Shown piece after piece: positions 42,946 through 51,890 of a stretch of DNA of 64,000 bases. Both the position numbers and the translations under genes were made by a program. This DNA is from Nocardioides sp. Root682 (lineage in GTDB: Bacteria > Actinomycetota > Actinomycetes > Propionibacteriales > Nocardioidaceae), in assembly GCF_001427795.1 (NCBI RefSeq), contig NZ_LMHJ01000004.1:186001-250000 (forward strand). Direction: 5' to 3'. The stretch's first letter is position 1, and each line of letters begins with the position of its first letter. Below the pieces are notes generated by a model. The model searched no databases. It was not told the DNA's origin and worked only from the letters and a program-made list of their open reading frames with translations.

Positions 42946-44591
42946 CACCGACTGCCGGGACCGGTCGCAAGCTCGCGTTCGCGCTGCTTGCTGCCGTGCC
43001 GGTGGCGGTGTTCGCGGTCTTCTTCGTGCTGCCGGTCGGGGCGATGCTCGAGCGGGGCCTGTGGCCCGAGGGCGGCTTCGATCCAGGGGCCGTGGGCGAG
43101 GTGCTCCAGCGGCCGCGGACGGGACGGGTGCTGTGGTTCACCGTCTGGACGAGCACGGTGGCCACGACGATCGCGGTGCTGCTCGGCGTACCGGCCGCGT
43201 ACGTCCTGCACCGGTTGAGGTTCCGGGGTCGCGGACTGGTGCGCGCGGCACTGCTGGTGCCGTTCGTGCTGCCGACCGTGGTCGTGGGCCTGGCGGTCCG
43301 TGAGCTCATCTCGACGTCGGGCCCGCTCGGTTTCCTGGGCCTCGACGGCAGCCCGGTGGCCATCCTGATCGGGCTGGTCTTCTTCAACGTCGCGGTGGTG
43401 ATCCGCACGGTGGGCGTGGCCTGGGAGGGCCTGGACCGTCGACCGGGGGAGGCCGCAGCGGCACTGGGGGCCTCACCGTGGCAGGTGTTCCGTACGGTCA
43501 CCTTCCCCGCCCTGCGCCCGGCGATCGTGTCGGCAGCCAGCGTGGTGTTCCTGTTCTGCGCGACGGCGTTCGGCGTGGTCCTGGTGCTCGGCGGGGTCAG
43601 GTACTCCTCCGTCGAGACCGAGATCTACCTGCTGACCGCCGACCTGCTGGACCTGCCCGCTGCGGCGGCCCTGTCGCTGGTCCAGATGGTCGCGGTCGTC
43701 GTGCTCCTGGTCGTCGTGGGCCGCCTGCGCGCCGTCCCGGACCCGACGGTACGACGATCCGTGGCCGCCCCCGCGCGACCGCAGTGGCGTGACGCGCCAG
43801 CGATCGGGGTGACCGTGCTGACCCTGCTGGCCGTGGCGCTGCCGGTCCTGACGCTGGTCGTCGCGTCCTTCCGGAGCGACGGCGCCTGGACCCTGGACTT
43901 CTACCGTGCGCTCGAGGGATCGGGCGACGGGCTGCTCCAGGTGTCGGTCACGGATGCACTGGTCGCGTCGCTGCGGATCGCGGTCGACGCGACCTGGATG
44001 TCGCTGTCGCTCGGCCTGGCCGTCGCGTTCGTGGTGACCCGCCGGACTCGCACCCGGACGGGTCGGCGGATGCGCACCGTGCTCGACGGCTTCTTCATGC
44101 TCCCGCTCGGTGTGTCCGCGGTGACCCTGGGCTTCGGGTTCCTGATCGCCCTCGACGAACCGCCGCTGGACCTGCGGAGCAGCCCGCTGCTGGTGCCGAT
44201 CGCCCAGGCGCTGGTGGCCCTGCCGCTGGTGGTGCGGACCCTCGTGCCGGTCCTGGCCGGCATCGACGACCGGCAACGACAGGCCGCTGCGTCGCTGGGA
44301 GCCGGGCCGCTGCGGGCCCTTCGCACCGTCGACCTCGCCGTCATCTGGCGGCCGCTGCTCGCGTCCGCGGGCTTCGCGTTCGCCGTGTCGCTGGGGGAGT
44401 TCGGCGCGACCTCGTTCATCGTGCGTCCGGCCGAACCGACGCTGCCGGTGGCGATCTACCGGTTGTTGAGCCATCCCGGTGCCCTCAACTACGGCACCGC
44501 CATGGCAGCCTCGGTCGTCCTGGCCGCGGTGACCGCCGCGGTCATCCTCGTCGTCGAGCGGCTGCGCGTGCCGGGAACGGGAGCCTGGTGA
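42942..44591 (+). CDS. thiP: Thiamine ABC transporter permease
   Basis: This 549-residue permease has two fused permease halves (12 or so helices). Each half carries an EAA-type coupling loop: GEAAAALGASPWQVFRTVTFP (~170-190) and QAAASLGAGPLRALRTVDL (~447-465). The single long chain matches the ThiP group. It overlaps the ATPase gene by four bases (GTGA). Confidence 0.94.
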   Translation: MTPTAGTGRKLAFALLAAVPVAVFAVFFVLPVGAMLERGLWPEGGFDPGAVGEVLQRPRTGRVLWFTVWTSTVATTIAVLLGVPAAYVLHRLRFRGRGLVRAALLVPFVLPTVVVGLAVRELISTSGPLGFLGLDGSPVAILIGLVFFNVAVVIRTVGVAWEGLDRRPGEAAAALGASPWQVFRTVTFPALRPAIVSAASVVFLFCATAFGVVLVLGGVRYSSVETEIYLLTADLLDLPAAAALSLVQMVAVVVLLVVVGRLRAVPDPTVRRSVAAPARPQWRDAPAIGVTVLTLLAVALPVLTLVVASFRSDGAWTLDFYRALEGSGDGLLQVSVTDALVASLRIAVDATWMSLSLGLAVAFVVTRRTRTRTGRRMRTVLDGFFMLPLGVSAVTLGFGFLIALDEPPLDLRSSPLLVPIAQALVALPLVVRTLVPVLAGIDDRQRQAAASLGAGPLRALRTVDLAVIWRPLLASAGFAFAVSLGEFGATSFIVRPAEPTLPVAIYRLLSHPGALNYGTAMAASVVLAAVTAAVILVVERLRVPGTGAW

Positions 44592-45601
44592 TGCTGGAGC
44601 TCAAGGGCGTGACCGTCACGTTCGACGGCACCCGTGCCGTGGACGCCGTGGATCTGTCCGTCAAGGACGGCGACGTGCTGGCCGTGCTCGGTCCGTCGGG
44701 CTGCGGCAAGTCGACGCTGTTGCGCGCGGTCGCGGGCCTCGAACCTCTCGTGGACGGATCGATCGCCTGGGAGGGCCAGGACCTCGCCGGCACCCCGACC
44801 CATCGCCGCGGCTTCGCGCTGATGTTCCAGGACGGGCAGCTCTTCGACCACCTGACCGTGGCCCGCAACGTCGGCTACGCCCAGCGCCTGCGGGGCCTTT
44901 CGCGTGCCGCGGTCCGGGCCGAGGTCGACGACCTGCTCACCCTCGTCGGGCTGGAGGGGTACGCCGACCGGCTGCCACGCACGCTGTCCGGAGGCGAGCG
45001 GCAACGAGTCGCACTGGCCCGTTCACTCGCGGCCCGACCACGCCTGCTGCTGCTCGACGAGCCGCTCAGCGCCCTCGACGCGGGGTTGCGCGGGCGACTC
45101 GCCACCGACCTGCGCCGGATCCTCACGGAGTCCGGCACCACGGCGCTGATGGTCACCCACGACCAGGCCGAGGCGTTCGCGGTCGCCGATCGGCTGGCCG
45201 TGATGCGTGCCGGCAAGATCGTGCAGGAGGGCGCCACGACGCAGGTGTGGGGCGCGCCGGTCGACGGCGACACCGCCCTGTTCCTCGGCTACTCCCGCGT
45301 GCTGGAGGGAGCTGCGGCCGCCGCGCTGCTCGACCTCGCGGGCGCGCCCGTCCCACCCGGCGCCGCGGTGGCGGTTCGGTCGTCCGCGGTGCAGGTCGGG
45401 CCCGGGGACGGTCGCGGGGGCGTCGTACGGGACTTCCAGCTGACGCCTGACGGGAGCCGCGTGGTCGTGGCCGTCGACGGTGTCGGCGATCTTGCCGGGG
45501 TCGGCGCCCCGGGGTGGGCACCAGTGCCGGGGGACGTCGCCGCCGTACGGGTGGATCGGCGCGGCCTCGCTGTGATTCCCGACGCACAGGCGCACCGGTA
45601 G
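44588..45601 (+). CDS. thiQ: Thiamine ABC transporter ATP-binding protein
   Basis: This is the 337-residue ATPase of the importer. Walker A GPSGCGKST (~36-44), a Q-loop in FQDG, signature LSGGERQRVALARS, Walker B LLLLDEP, and the H-loop VTHDQ are all present. A C-terminal TOBE-like part (~240-337) exceeds enterobacterial ThiQ (about 230). GTG 44588 and ATG 44591 are both possible starts. Confidence 0.93.
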   Translation: MMLELKGVTVTFDGTRAVDAVDLSVKDGDVLAVLGPSGCGKSTLLRAVAGLEPLVDGSIAWEGQDLAGTPTHRRGFALMFQDGQLFDHLTVARNVGYAQRLRGLSRAAVRAEVDDLLTLVGLEGYADRLPRTLSGGERQRVALARSLAARPRLLLLDEPLSALDAGLRGRLATDLRRILTESGTTALMVTHDQAEAFAVADRLAVMRAGKIVQEGATTQVWGAPVDGDTALFLGYSRVLEGAAAAALLDLAGAPVPPGAAVAVRSSAVQVGPGDGRGGVVRDFQLTPDGSRVVVAVDGVGDLAGVGAPGWAPVPGDVAAVRVDRRGLAVIPDAQAHR

Positions 45602-45636
45602 GGATCGGCAAGGGCGGTCCCTTGGGGCGCTCGCCC

Positions 45637-45642
45637 TAGACT
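45637..45642 (+). promoter_or_regulatory. -10 box of the PAP2-like gene
   Basis: TAGACT lies six bases before the GTG at 45649. Confidence 0.42.
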
Positions 45643-45648
45643 GCCCCG

Positions 45649-46734
45649 GTGTACCGCCGCGCCTACACCCTTCTCATCGGCACGGCAGCGCTCATGCTGG
45701 GCCTGGCGGTCTTCACCGCGGTCAAGCTCGACCGCCGCCTGCTCGACCCGGAGGGCAGCTTCCTCGGACCGTCCTACATCCGCCTGCCGTTGCTCCTGAT
45801 CGGCGCACTGCTGCTCGACCTGCTGCCGCTGACCCTGTGGAAGGCTCGCGGCCGTCCGAACCGGGTCATGCCGATCGTCCGGCACCGGCTCAAGACGCAC
45901 TGGACCAAGGAGCGCGCCACGCTGGTGGCGATCGGTGTCATCAGCTTCTACCTGACCTACGTCAGCTACCGGAACCTCAAGTCCTTCCTGCCGTTCGTGC
46001 GTTCCGACCCGTCGGCGGCACCCGGCGAGGTCAGGGCCCTGTCGTACGACCGCGAGCTGCACATCATGGACCGGGTCATCTTCTTCGGGAACGACCCGAG
46101 CGACGTCCTGCACGCCGTTCTCGGCAAGACGGTCACCGCGGAGGTGCTCTCCCCGATCTACCTGATGTTCCTGCCGCTGGTCCCGCTCGGTGTGACCGCC
46201 TGGCTGGTCTGGTCGCGGAACATGTCGTTCGGCTACTGGTTCGTGACGTCCCAGTGCCTGGCCTGGTCGCTCGGCACGTTGTCGTACTACCTGCTCCCGA
46301 CCCTGGGCCCCGGCATCGCGTACGCCGCGGAGTACTACGGAACCGGAGGTCTGGCGCACACCGGCACGACCGACCTGATGAACGGGATCGTGAGAGCCAG
46401 GGGCAATGTCCTGTACGGCGGCGCGACCGGCTCGGTGAACTCCATCGCCGGCTTCGCCAGCCTGCACTGCGCGATCACGCTGCTCTTCGCACTGATGGTC
46501 CAGTACACGCTGCGCTCGAAGATCCTCAAGTGGGTGTTCTGGGTGAACTTCGGGCTGACCGTGATCGCCACGCTGTACTTCGGGTGGCACTACGTCGCCG
46601 ACGACATCGCCGGCATCGCGATCGCTGTCGTGTCCTTCTACCTGGGCGGTGTCGCGAGCGGTCAGAAGTTCGATCGCGGACTGCACTCGCACCCCACGAC
46701 GACGACGTCGAAGGTGCCTGTCGACGTCGAGTAG
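45649..46734 (+). CDS. PAP2-superfamily membrane phosphotransferase (Aur1/Ipt1-like)
   Basis: This 361-residue membrane protein has ~8 helices. The PAP2_3-type core has GFASLHCAIT (~266-275, the SxH motif) and GWHYVADDIAG (~303-313, the HxxxD motif). This matches inositolphosphotransferase/phosphatase enzymes acting on phospholipids. It may modify phosphatidylinositol or polyprenyl phosphates in the membrane; the actual substrate is unknown. Confidence 0.85.
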   Translation: MYRRAYTLLIGTAALMLGLAVFTAVKLDRRLLDPEGSFLGPSYIRLPLLLIGALLLDLLPLTLWKARGRPNRVMPIVRHRLKTHWTKERATLVAIGVISFYLTYVSYRNLKSFLPFVRSDPSAAPGEVRALSYDRELHIMDRVIFFGNDPSDVLHAVLGKTVTAEVLSPIYLMFLPLVPLGVTAWLVWSRNMSFGYWFVTSQCLAWSLGTLSYYLLPTLGPGIAYAAEYYGTGGLAHTGTTDLMNGIVRARGNVLYGGATGSVNSIAGFASLHCAITLLFALMVQYTLRSKILKWVFWVNFGLTVIATLYFGWHYVADDIAGIAIAVVSFYLGGVASGQKFDRGLHSHPTTTTSKVPVDVE

Positions 46735-46745
46735 TGTCCCCTTTC

Positions 46746-46769
46746 ACGAATTACATCGTTGTAGTTCGT
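46746..46769. repeat. Inverted repeat in the AT-richer NlpC/P60 upstream region
   Basis: ACGAATTACA (46746-46755) and TGTAGTTCGT (46760-46769) pair with one mismatch and a four-base gap, just after the PAP2 stop. The 114-base gap is unusually AT-rich for this window. It could be a terminator or an operator. Confidence 0.45.
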
Positions 46770-46835
46770 CAAGGCGACACGCCGGTGACGGGTGAGAATA
46801 TTGGGATTTTTGTTTCGGATGTGACGAAATCGCAC

Positions 46836-46841
46836 TACGGT
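46836..46841 (+). promoter_or_regulatory. -10 box of the NlpC/P60 gene
   Basis: TACGGT lies seven bases before GTG 46849 and overlaps the alternative GTG 46840. Confidence 0.45.
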
Positions 46842-46848
46842 GGCGCGA

Positions 46849-48072
46849 GTGCGCACTCCAACTCTCGGGTCAGGTCTTCTTGCGCTGGTGCTGACGGCGG
46901 CCGCGTTCGCCCCGGGAGCGATGGCTGATCCATCGGGTCCAGCCGATCCCGACACCCCCTCAGTCAGCGACATCCGGGCCGCGCAGGACCAGGCGGCGGT
47001 CGCGAAGACGCAGGTCGAGAAGGTCCAGCAGAAGCTGGCCGAGGCGGCCGCGGACCTGGAAGCGGCATCGATCCGCGCCGCGAAGGCCGCCGAGGCCTGG
47101 AACGGCGCCCGATGGGCCGCGGAGCAGGCCCGGACGGCCAAGCGGGCCGCCGACACGGAGTCGGTGCAGGCCGACCGGACGATGACCGTCCAGAAGGCCG
47201 ACTACCGCGACGCGGTGATCACCGCCAACGCGATGGGCCTCGAGCTGTCGGCCGTGGGCGTCCTGGTCAGCGCCGATGGCATGGAGTCGCTGGTCGAACG
47301 ATCCGCCGCGACGGACCACGTGCAGGCCATGTTCAACCAGCAGCGCAACGAGTTCATCGCCGCCGCGGACACGGCCGAGAAGGCGTCCGTCGCGGCAACG
47401 GCGGCGTCGGACAAGGCGGACCGGACCGCGGCCGATGCTCGCGTCAAGCGTGACGAGGCGCAGGCCGCTGCCCGGGTCGCGACCGCGACCACGGCCCGCA
47501 TCGAGCGCCGGAAGACCCGGCTGGTCCGCACCCTCGCCCGCCTCCAGGGCGTGAGCGTCGCGCTCGCCGCCCGGCGCCAACGCGCGATCGAGGAGGAACG
47601 CCGGGCTGCCCGGGTCGCCGCCACCCCGAAGCCGACGCCGGTCCGCAACGACACTCCGTCACCCGAGCCGAACGAGCCGGACGCGGCTGACCCGCCGCCG
47701 GCACCCAGCAACGGCGCCCAGGCTGCCATCGCGTTCGCTCGCGCCCAGCTGGGGGAGCCGTACCGGTGGGGAGCCTCGGGCCCGAACGCCTGGGACTGCT
47801 CCGGCCTGACCGCCGAGGCGTGGGCCGCCGGCGGCAAGAGCCTGCCGCACTACTCGGTCGCCCAGTACGACGTCTCCACGCCCATCTCCGCCGGACAGCT
47901 GCGGCCCGGGGACCTGGTGTTCTGGGGCGAGGGCAACAACCCCGGCTCGATCTACCACGTGGCGCTCTATGCCGGGAACGGCCGGATCATCCACGCGCCC
48001 CGCACCGGACGCCCCGTCACCGAGGAATCTCTCTATTACTGGCGCACCCCGGATTTCTACGCCCGTCCCTGA
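46849..48072 (+). CDS. NlpC/P60 peptidoglycan hydrolase (RipA-like)
   Basis: This is a secreted wall endopeptidase, 407 residues. The signal peptide ends near AMADPSG. A long Ala-rich coiled coil (~40-250) resembles the autoinhibitory N domain of RipA. A Pro-rich linker (~255-280) leads to the NlpC/P60 domain with Cys in AWDCSGL, His in IYHVALYAG and IIHAP. The GTG at 46849 fits the promoter; GTG 46840 is the alternative. It likely cuts between D-Glu and meso-DAP at division. Confidence 0.93.
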   Translation: MRTPTLGSGLLALVLTAAAFAPGAMADPSGPADPDTPSVSDIRAAQDQAAVAKTQVEKVQQKLAEAAADLEAASIRAAKAAEAWNGARWAAEQARTAKRAADTESVQADRTMTVQKADYRDAVITANAMGLELSAVGVLVSADGMESLVERSAATDHVQAMFNQQRNEFIAAADTAEKASVAATAASDKADRTAADARVKRDEAQAAARVATATTARIERRKTRLVRTLARLQGVSVALAARRQRAIEEERRAARVAATPKPTPVRNDTPSPEPNEPDAADPPPAPSNGAQAAIAFARAQLGEPYRWGASGPNAWDCSGLTAEAWAAGGKSLPHYSVAQYDVSTPISAGQLRPGDLVFWGEGNNPGSIYHVALYAGNGRIIHAPRTGRPVTEESLYYWRTPDFYARP

Positions 48073-48089
48073 AATACTTCGTGGTCCGT

Positions 48090-48095
48090 TAGGTT
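48090..48095 (+). promoter_or_regulatory. -10 box of the acyl-CoA oxidase operon
   Basis: TAGGTT lies six bases before the ATG at 48102. Confidence 0.42.
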
Positions 48096-48101
48096 CAGCC
48101 C

Positions 48102-50093
48102 ATGGCTGAGGAGACCACGACGACCAAGCCCCCGGCGCTCACCATCGACGTGGCTGCGCTGACCAGCGTGCTCGACGGCAGGTACGCCGACATGCGCGCC
48201 CAGGTGCGCGAGCTGCTGCCGTCGTACGCCTCGGTCCTGGAGGACGCCGAGACGATGACCCGCGACGAGTTCCGCGAACGGGTGCTCGGAGTGGTCCTCG
48301 AGATCGCTGCGACCGGCGCCCCGGGTGTGGGCTTTCCGAAGGAGTACGGCGGCGGGGACGACATCGGTGCCTCGATCGCCGCCTTCGACACGCTCGCGTA
48401 CGGCGACCTCTCGGTGTTGGTGAAGTTCGGTGTCCAGTTCGGCCTGTTCGGCGGAGCGATCCTGCAGCTCGGGACGAAGCGGCACCACGACGCGTACCTG
48501 TCCGACCTGATCACGGGCAAGCTGATGGGCTGCTTCGCCATGACCGAGACGGCCCACGGCAGCAACGTCCAGGCACTCGGGACGCTGGCGACGTACGACC
48601 CCGCCACCAGCGAGTTCGTGATCACCACCAGCACGCCAGAGGCCGGCAAGGACTACATCGGCAACGCCGCGAAGCACGCCCGGATGGCGGCCGTGTTCGC
48701 ACAGCTCGAGGTCGGGGGCGAGGGCCACGGCGTGCACGCGTTCGTGGTGCCGATCCGCGACGAGGACGGTCAGCCCCTGCCCGGGATCCGGATCGAGGAC
48801 GACGGCCACAAGATGGGCCTCAACGGCGTCGACAACGGCCGGATCTGGTTCGACGGTGTACGTGTCCCGCGCGAGGCGTTGCTCAACAAGTTCGCCGACG
48901 TGACCGAGGACGGCACCTACGTCAGCGAGATCGAGAGCTCGGGTCGCCGTTTCTTCACGATGCTGGGCACCCTCGTCCAGGGCCGGGTCTCGGTCGGGTC
49001 GGCCGCGGTCAGCACCGCGAAGGTGGCCCTGACGATCGCGGTGAAGTACGGCCTCCAGCGCCGGCAGTTCGAGACAGGGACCGCCCAGGAGGGCGAGGAC
49101 GCCGAGCAACTGCTGCTCGACTACGGCCTGCACCAGCGCAGGCTGTTCCCGCGCCTGGCCCGGACCTACGCCCTGCACTTCGCCCAGGAGGTGCTGGCCA
49201 GCCGCCTGCACGACGTCTTCTCCGGGATCACCCCCGACGAGGAGTCGCGGCGCCTGCTGGAGTCGCGGGCCGCCGGCACGAAGGCCTTGTCGACGTGGCT
49301 GGCCACCGACGTCATCCAGGAGTGCCGCGAGGCCTGTGGCGGTGCCGGCTACCTGTCGGTCAACCGGTTCGCCGCGCTCAAGGCCGACACGGACGTCTTC
49401 ATGACGTTCGAGGGCGACAACCACGTGCTGCTGCAGCTCGTCGGCAAGGGACTGCTCACCGACTACGCCAGCGACTTCTCCGACCTCGACCAGCTCGGGA
49501 TGGTGCGGTTCGTGGCGAACCTCGCCGTCGACACGGTGCTGGAGAAGACCCGGGTCCACAAGATCCTGCAGCAGATCCGCGACGCGCTCCCGGACCGTGA
49601 CGACGCCTGGTACACCGACAGCGGGCTGCTCGACCCGAGCTACCACCTGGCGATGTTCCGGTTCCGCGAGGAGCACCGGATCGGCGGCGTCGCCCGGCGC
49701 CTCAAGCGCGGTGTCGATTCCGGGATGGCACCGGGGGAGGTCTTCTCGCGGGTCCAGGACCACGTGATCTCCACGGCCAGGGCCCACGTCGAGCGGCTCG
49801 TCCTCGAGGCATTCGTCGACAAGCTCGGCACGCTCGCCGAGGATGCCGACGGCAGCACCAACAAGCTCGCCCTCAACATGCTCTGCGACCTGTACGCCCT
49901 GAGCAGCATCGAGGCGGACGCGGCCTGGTTCATGGAGCACGGTCGGCTCACCACCCAGCGGTCCAAGCAGATCACCCGCGAGATCGGTGACCTGTGCCGT
50001 CGGGTGCGCCCGATCGCCGGTGACCTGGTCGATGCCTTCGCCGTCCCGGCCGAGATGCTGCGTGCCCCGGCGTTGGTCGGGGACCACGCATGA
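48102..50093 (+). CDS. Acyl-CoA oxidase/dehydrogenase family flavoprotein
   Basis: This 663-residue protein fits acyl-CoA oxidases more than dehydrogenases (about 380). GCFAMTETAHGSNVQALGT (~144-162) is the FAD/substrate loop, and ECREACGGAGYLSVNRFAALKADTDVFMTFEGDNHVL is the oxidase signature with the catalytic Glu in FEGDN. The extra C-terminal helical domain (~440-660) is the second ACOX domain. It oxidises fatty acyl-CoA to the trans-2-enoyl form, with O2 or another acceptor. ATGA overlap with the methyltransferase. Confidence 0.92.
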   Translation: MAEETTTTKPPALTIDVAALTSVLDGRYADMRAQVRELLPSYASVLEDAETMTRDEFRERVLGVVLEIAATGAPGVGFPKEYGGGDDIGASIAAFDTLAYGDLSVLVKFGVQFGLFGGAILQLGTKRHHDAYLSDLITGKLMGCFAMTETAHGSNVQALGTLATYDPATSEFVITTSTPEAGKDYIGNAAKHARMAAVFAQLEVGGEGHGVHAFVVPIRDEDGQPLPGIRIEDDGHKMGLNGVDNGRIWFDGVRVPREALLNKFADVTEDGTYVSEIESSGRRFFTMLGTLVQGRVSVGSAAVSTAKVALTIAVKYGLQRRQFETGTAQEGEDAEQLLLDYGLHQRRLFPRLARTYALHFAQEVLASRLHDVFSGITPDEESRRLLESRAAGTKALSTWLATDVIQECREACGGAGYLSVNRFAALKADTDVFMTFEGDNHVLLQLVGKGLLTDYASDFSDLDQLGMVRFVANLAVDTVLEKTRVHKILQQIRDALPDRDDAWYTDSGLLDPSYHLAMFRFREEHRIGGVARRLKRGVDSGMAPGEVFSRVQDHVISTARAHVERLVLEAFVDKLGTLAEDADGSTNKLALNMLCDLYALSSIEADAAWFMEHGRLTTQRSKQITREIGDLCRRVRPIAGDLVDAFAVPAEMLRAPALVGDHA

Positions 50094-50773
50094 TCCGCAA
50101 GACGCTCTCCCGGGTCCCCGGCATCGGTGACTGGGACGAGGACCCGCTCTGGGCCTCGTTCTACGACTGGACCGTCGAGCACCCCCGCGTCGGCGGCGCC
50201 GCCTGGCGCGTCGGCATCAACAGCGACCTGCGCCGGCTCTACAGGGCGTCCGCGGAGATCGGTTGCCAGCCCGCCGGGAGCCGGATCCTCGACGTCCCGT
50301 GCGGCGGCGGTGTGGCGCTGCGCGGCCTCAAGCCCGGCCAGGGCGTGGAGTACGTCGCCGGCGACATCGCGCAGGCCATGCTCGACCGCACGATGCGGGC
50401 AGCCGAGGCGCGCGGCGTGGCCGACCAGGTCGTGCCGGAGATCGCCGACGTGGGCAACCTGCCCTTCGACACCGCATCGTTCGACCTGGTGGTCACGTTC
50501 ACCGGCCTGCACTGCTTCCCGGACCCCGCCCGTGCGGTGGTCGAGATGGCCCGGGTGCTCAAGCCCGGTGGCGTGCTCACCGGCAGTGCCCTGTTCAACG
50601 ACACCGGCCTGCGGTTCGAGCCGATGCGCCGGATCGGCCGGCTCGCCAGCGTGCTGGGTCCCGGCTGCAGCACCACCCAGCTCAAGGGGTGGCTGGCGGG
50701 GCAGGGGATCGCGGACGTCGTACTCGAGAAGAGCGGGGCGATCGGCTACTTCCGGGGGGTCAAGCGCACGTGA
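50090..50773 (+). CDS. Class I SAM-dependent methyltransferase
   Basis: This 227-residue methyltransferase has motif I ILDVPCGGGVALRGL (~66-80), motif II VAGDIAQAMLDR and motif III LPFDTASFDLVVTFTGLHCFPDP, of the UbiE/Coq5-like methyltransferase_11 type. It may act on a lipid or quinone precursor; substrate unknown. It overlaps the acyl-CoA oxidase upstream and the TetR gene downstream by four bases each. Confidence 0.88.
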   Translation: MIRKTLSRVPGIGDWDEDPLWASFYDWTVEHPRVGGAAWRVGINSDLRRLYRASAEIGCQPAGSRILDVPCGGGVALRGLKPGQGVEYVAGDIAQAMLDRTMRAAEARGVADQVVPEIADVGNLPFDTASFDLVVTFTGLHCFPDPARAVVEMARVLKPGGVLTGSALFNDTGLRFEPMRRIGRLASVLGPGCSTTQLKGWLAGQGIADVVLEKSGAIGYFRGVKRT

Positions 50774-51336
50774 GGCGGGCCAGTGCGGCGCGGCGGGACG
50801 CGATCTTCACTGCGTTGCGGGACCTGTTGCTCGCCAAGCCGTGGGGCGACATCACGCTCGAGGCCGTCGCGAGCGATGCCGGCGTGAGCCGCCAGACGCT
50901 CTACAACTCGTTCGGGTCGCGCTACGGACTGGCGCAGGCGTACACGCTCGCCCTGGCCGACGCCCTGTGTGACCTGATCGCCGCCACCCTGGAGGAGCAC
51001 CGCGACGACCGGCGTGCCGGGCTCGAGGCCGGGCTGCGGACCTACCTCGAGGTCGCCGCGACCGACCCGCTCATCCAGCGGGTGCGCGCCGGTGACGCCC
51101 ATCCGGACCTGGTCCAGCTGGTCACGGCTGATTCGGCCACGCTGCTGACCCATGTCGGCACCCGTCTGGAGGCCGCGCTCCGGACCAGCTGGCCCGACGT
51201 CGACGCCACCCAGCGGCGCACGCTCGCGCGCACCGTGGCCCGGCTCGCCGTCAGCTTCGTCCCGCTGCCCCCGGAGTACGACGACAGCCCGGCCGCCATC
51301 GCGACCGGGCTGTCCTCACTGCTGGCCCCTCACTAG
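50770..51336 (+). CDS. TetR-family transcriptional regulator
   Basis: This 188-residue repressor has the N-terminal HTH DITLEAVASDAGVSRQTLYNSFGSRYGLAQAY (~30-60) and a variable C-terminal ligand domain. As the last gene of the operon it probably regulates its own transcription with the acyl-CoA oxidase; an acyl-CoA ligand is plausible but not shown. The GTG start overlaps the methyltransferase stop. Confidence 0.9.
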   Translation: MRRASAARRDAIFTALRDLLLAKPWGDITLEAVASDAGVSRQTLYNSFGSRYGLAQAYTLALADALCDLIAATLEEHRDDRRAGLEAGLRTYLEVAATDPLIQRVRAGDAHPDLVQLVTADSATLLTHVGTRLEAALRTSWPDVDATQRRTLARTVARLAVSFVPLPPEYDDSPAAIATGLSSLLAPH

Positions 51337-51339
51337 CGC

Positions 51340-51399
51340 GAGTTGGGGTTTGTCACCCTCGAGTTGGGGTTTGTCACCCTCGAGTTGGGTTTTGCTCGC
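51340..51399. repeat. Left inverted-repeat element (tandem 21-bp units)
   Basis: Two exact 21-base units beginning GAGTTGGGGTTTGTCACCC start at 51340 and 51361, and a degenerate third starts at 51382. The first 34 bases (51340-51373) recur inverted at 52377-52344 with one mismatch. It lies four bases after the tetR stop. Confidence 0.85.
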
Positions 51400-51409
51400 G
51401 GCGTGCGGG

Positions 51410-51799
51410 TCAGACGATCCAGGCGGGCGAGACAGGGTCGCCAGGACCGGCAGGTGAATGCGGGGTCGCCAGTCCACGGGCCGGGCCGGTGATGACGAAC
51501 ACCGCGCCGGACTCGGTGCTGACTTGACGGTGGGCGCCGGCAGGAATCACCAGGGTGTCTCCGACCGACAGTCCGATGCTCTCGGCGTCGACGACGATGG
51601 TCGCCGTGCCGTCGAGCACGTGCCATGCCTGCTCGACATCGAAGGTGTGCTGGGGGCCGTGCTGGCCGGTGCGCATTGCGACGCGCCAGAGGCTCAGCGC
51701 CTGTGTGCCGCCCTGGGTGGGCGAAGCGAGGGTGGTCATCGAGGCGTTGGGTGTCTCGGTGACGCGACTTTCCGAGCGGGCGATCTTGATGGCGGGCAT
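51410..51799 (-). CDS. Cupin domain protein
   Basis: This 129-residue single-domain cupin has motif 1 GPQHTFDVEQAWHVLDGTATI (~47-67; QH, E, H) and motif 2 GDTLVIPAGAHRQV (~78-91). The ATG at 51799 gives the usual length. It is divergent from the MarR-type regulator with a shared operator, so it is probably the regulator's target. Enzyme or sensor function is not known. Confidence 0.88.
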   Translation of the reverse strand: MPAIKIARSESRVTETPNASMTTLASPTQGGTQALSLWRVAMRTGQHGPQHTFDVEQAWHVLDGTATIVVDAESIGLSVGDTLVIPAGAHRQVSTESGAVFVITGPARGLATPHSPAGPGDPVSPAWIV

Positions 51800-51812
51800 A
51801 CCGACTCCGGGA

Positions 51813-51835
51813 GATAGACAATGTCGTTGTCTATC
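51813..51835. promoter_or_regulatory. MarR-type operator
   Basis: GATAGACAA (51813-51821) and TTGTCTATC (51827-51835) form a perfect inverted repeat with a five-base spacer, in the divergent region between the cupin and MarR genes. It is the likely site for the MarR protein on both promoters. Confidence 0.7.
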
Positions 51836-51890
51836 GATCGTAGGTAACCGGTTCGATATGGTCAACCGTGTTGTCGATCTGGAGGTGCTC

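Noticed and set aside
46735-46848. Possible c-di-AMP (ydaO) riboswitch before the NlpC/P60 gene
   Set aside because: The gap is too short, the conserved ydaO core is not seen, and the -10 box lies at the start codon, leaving no leader RNA.
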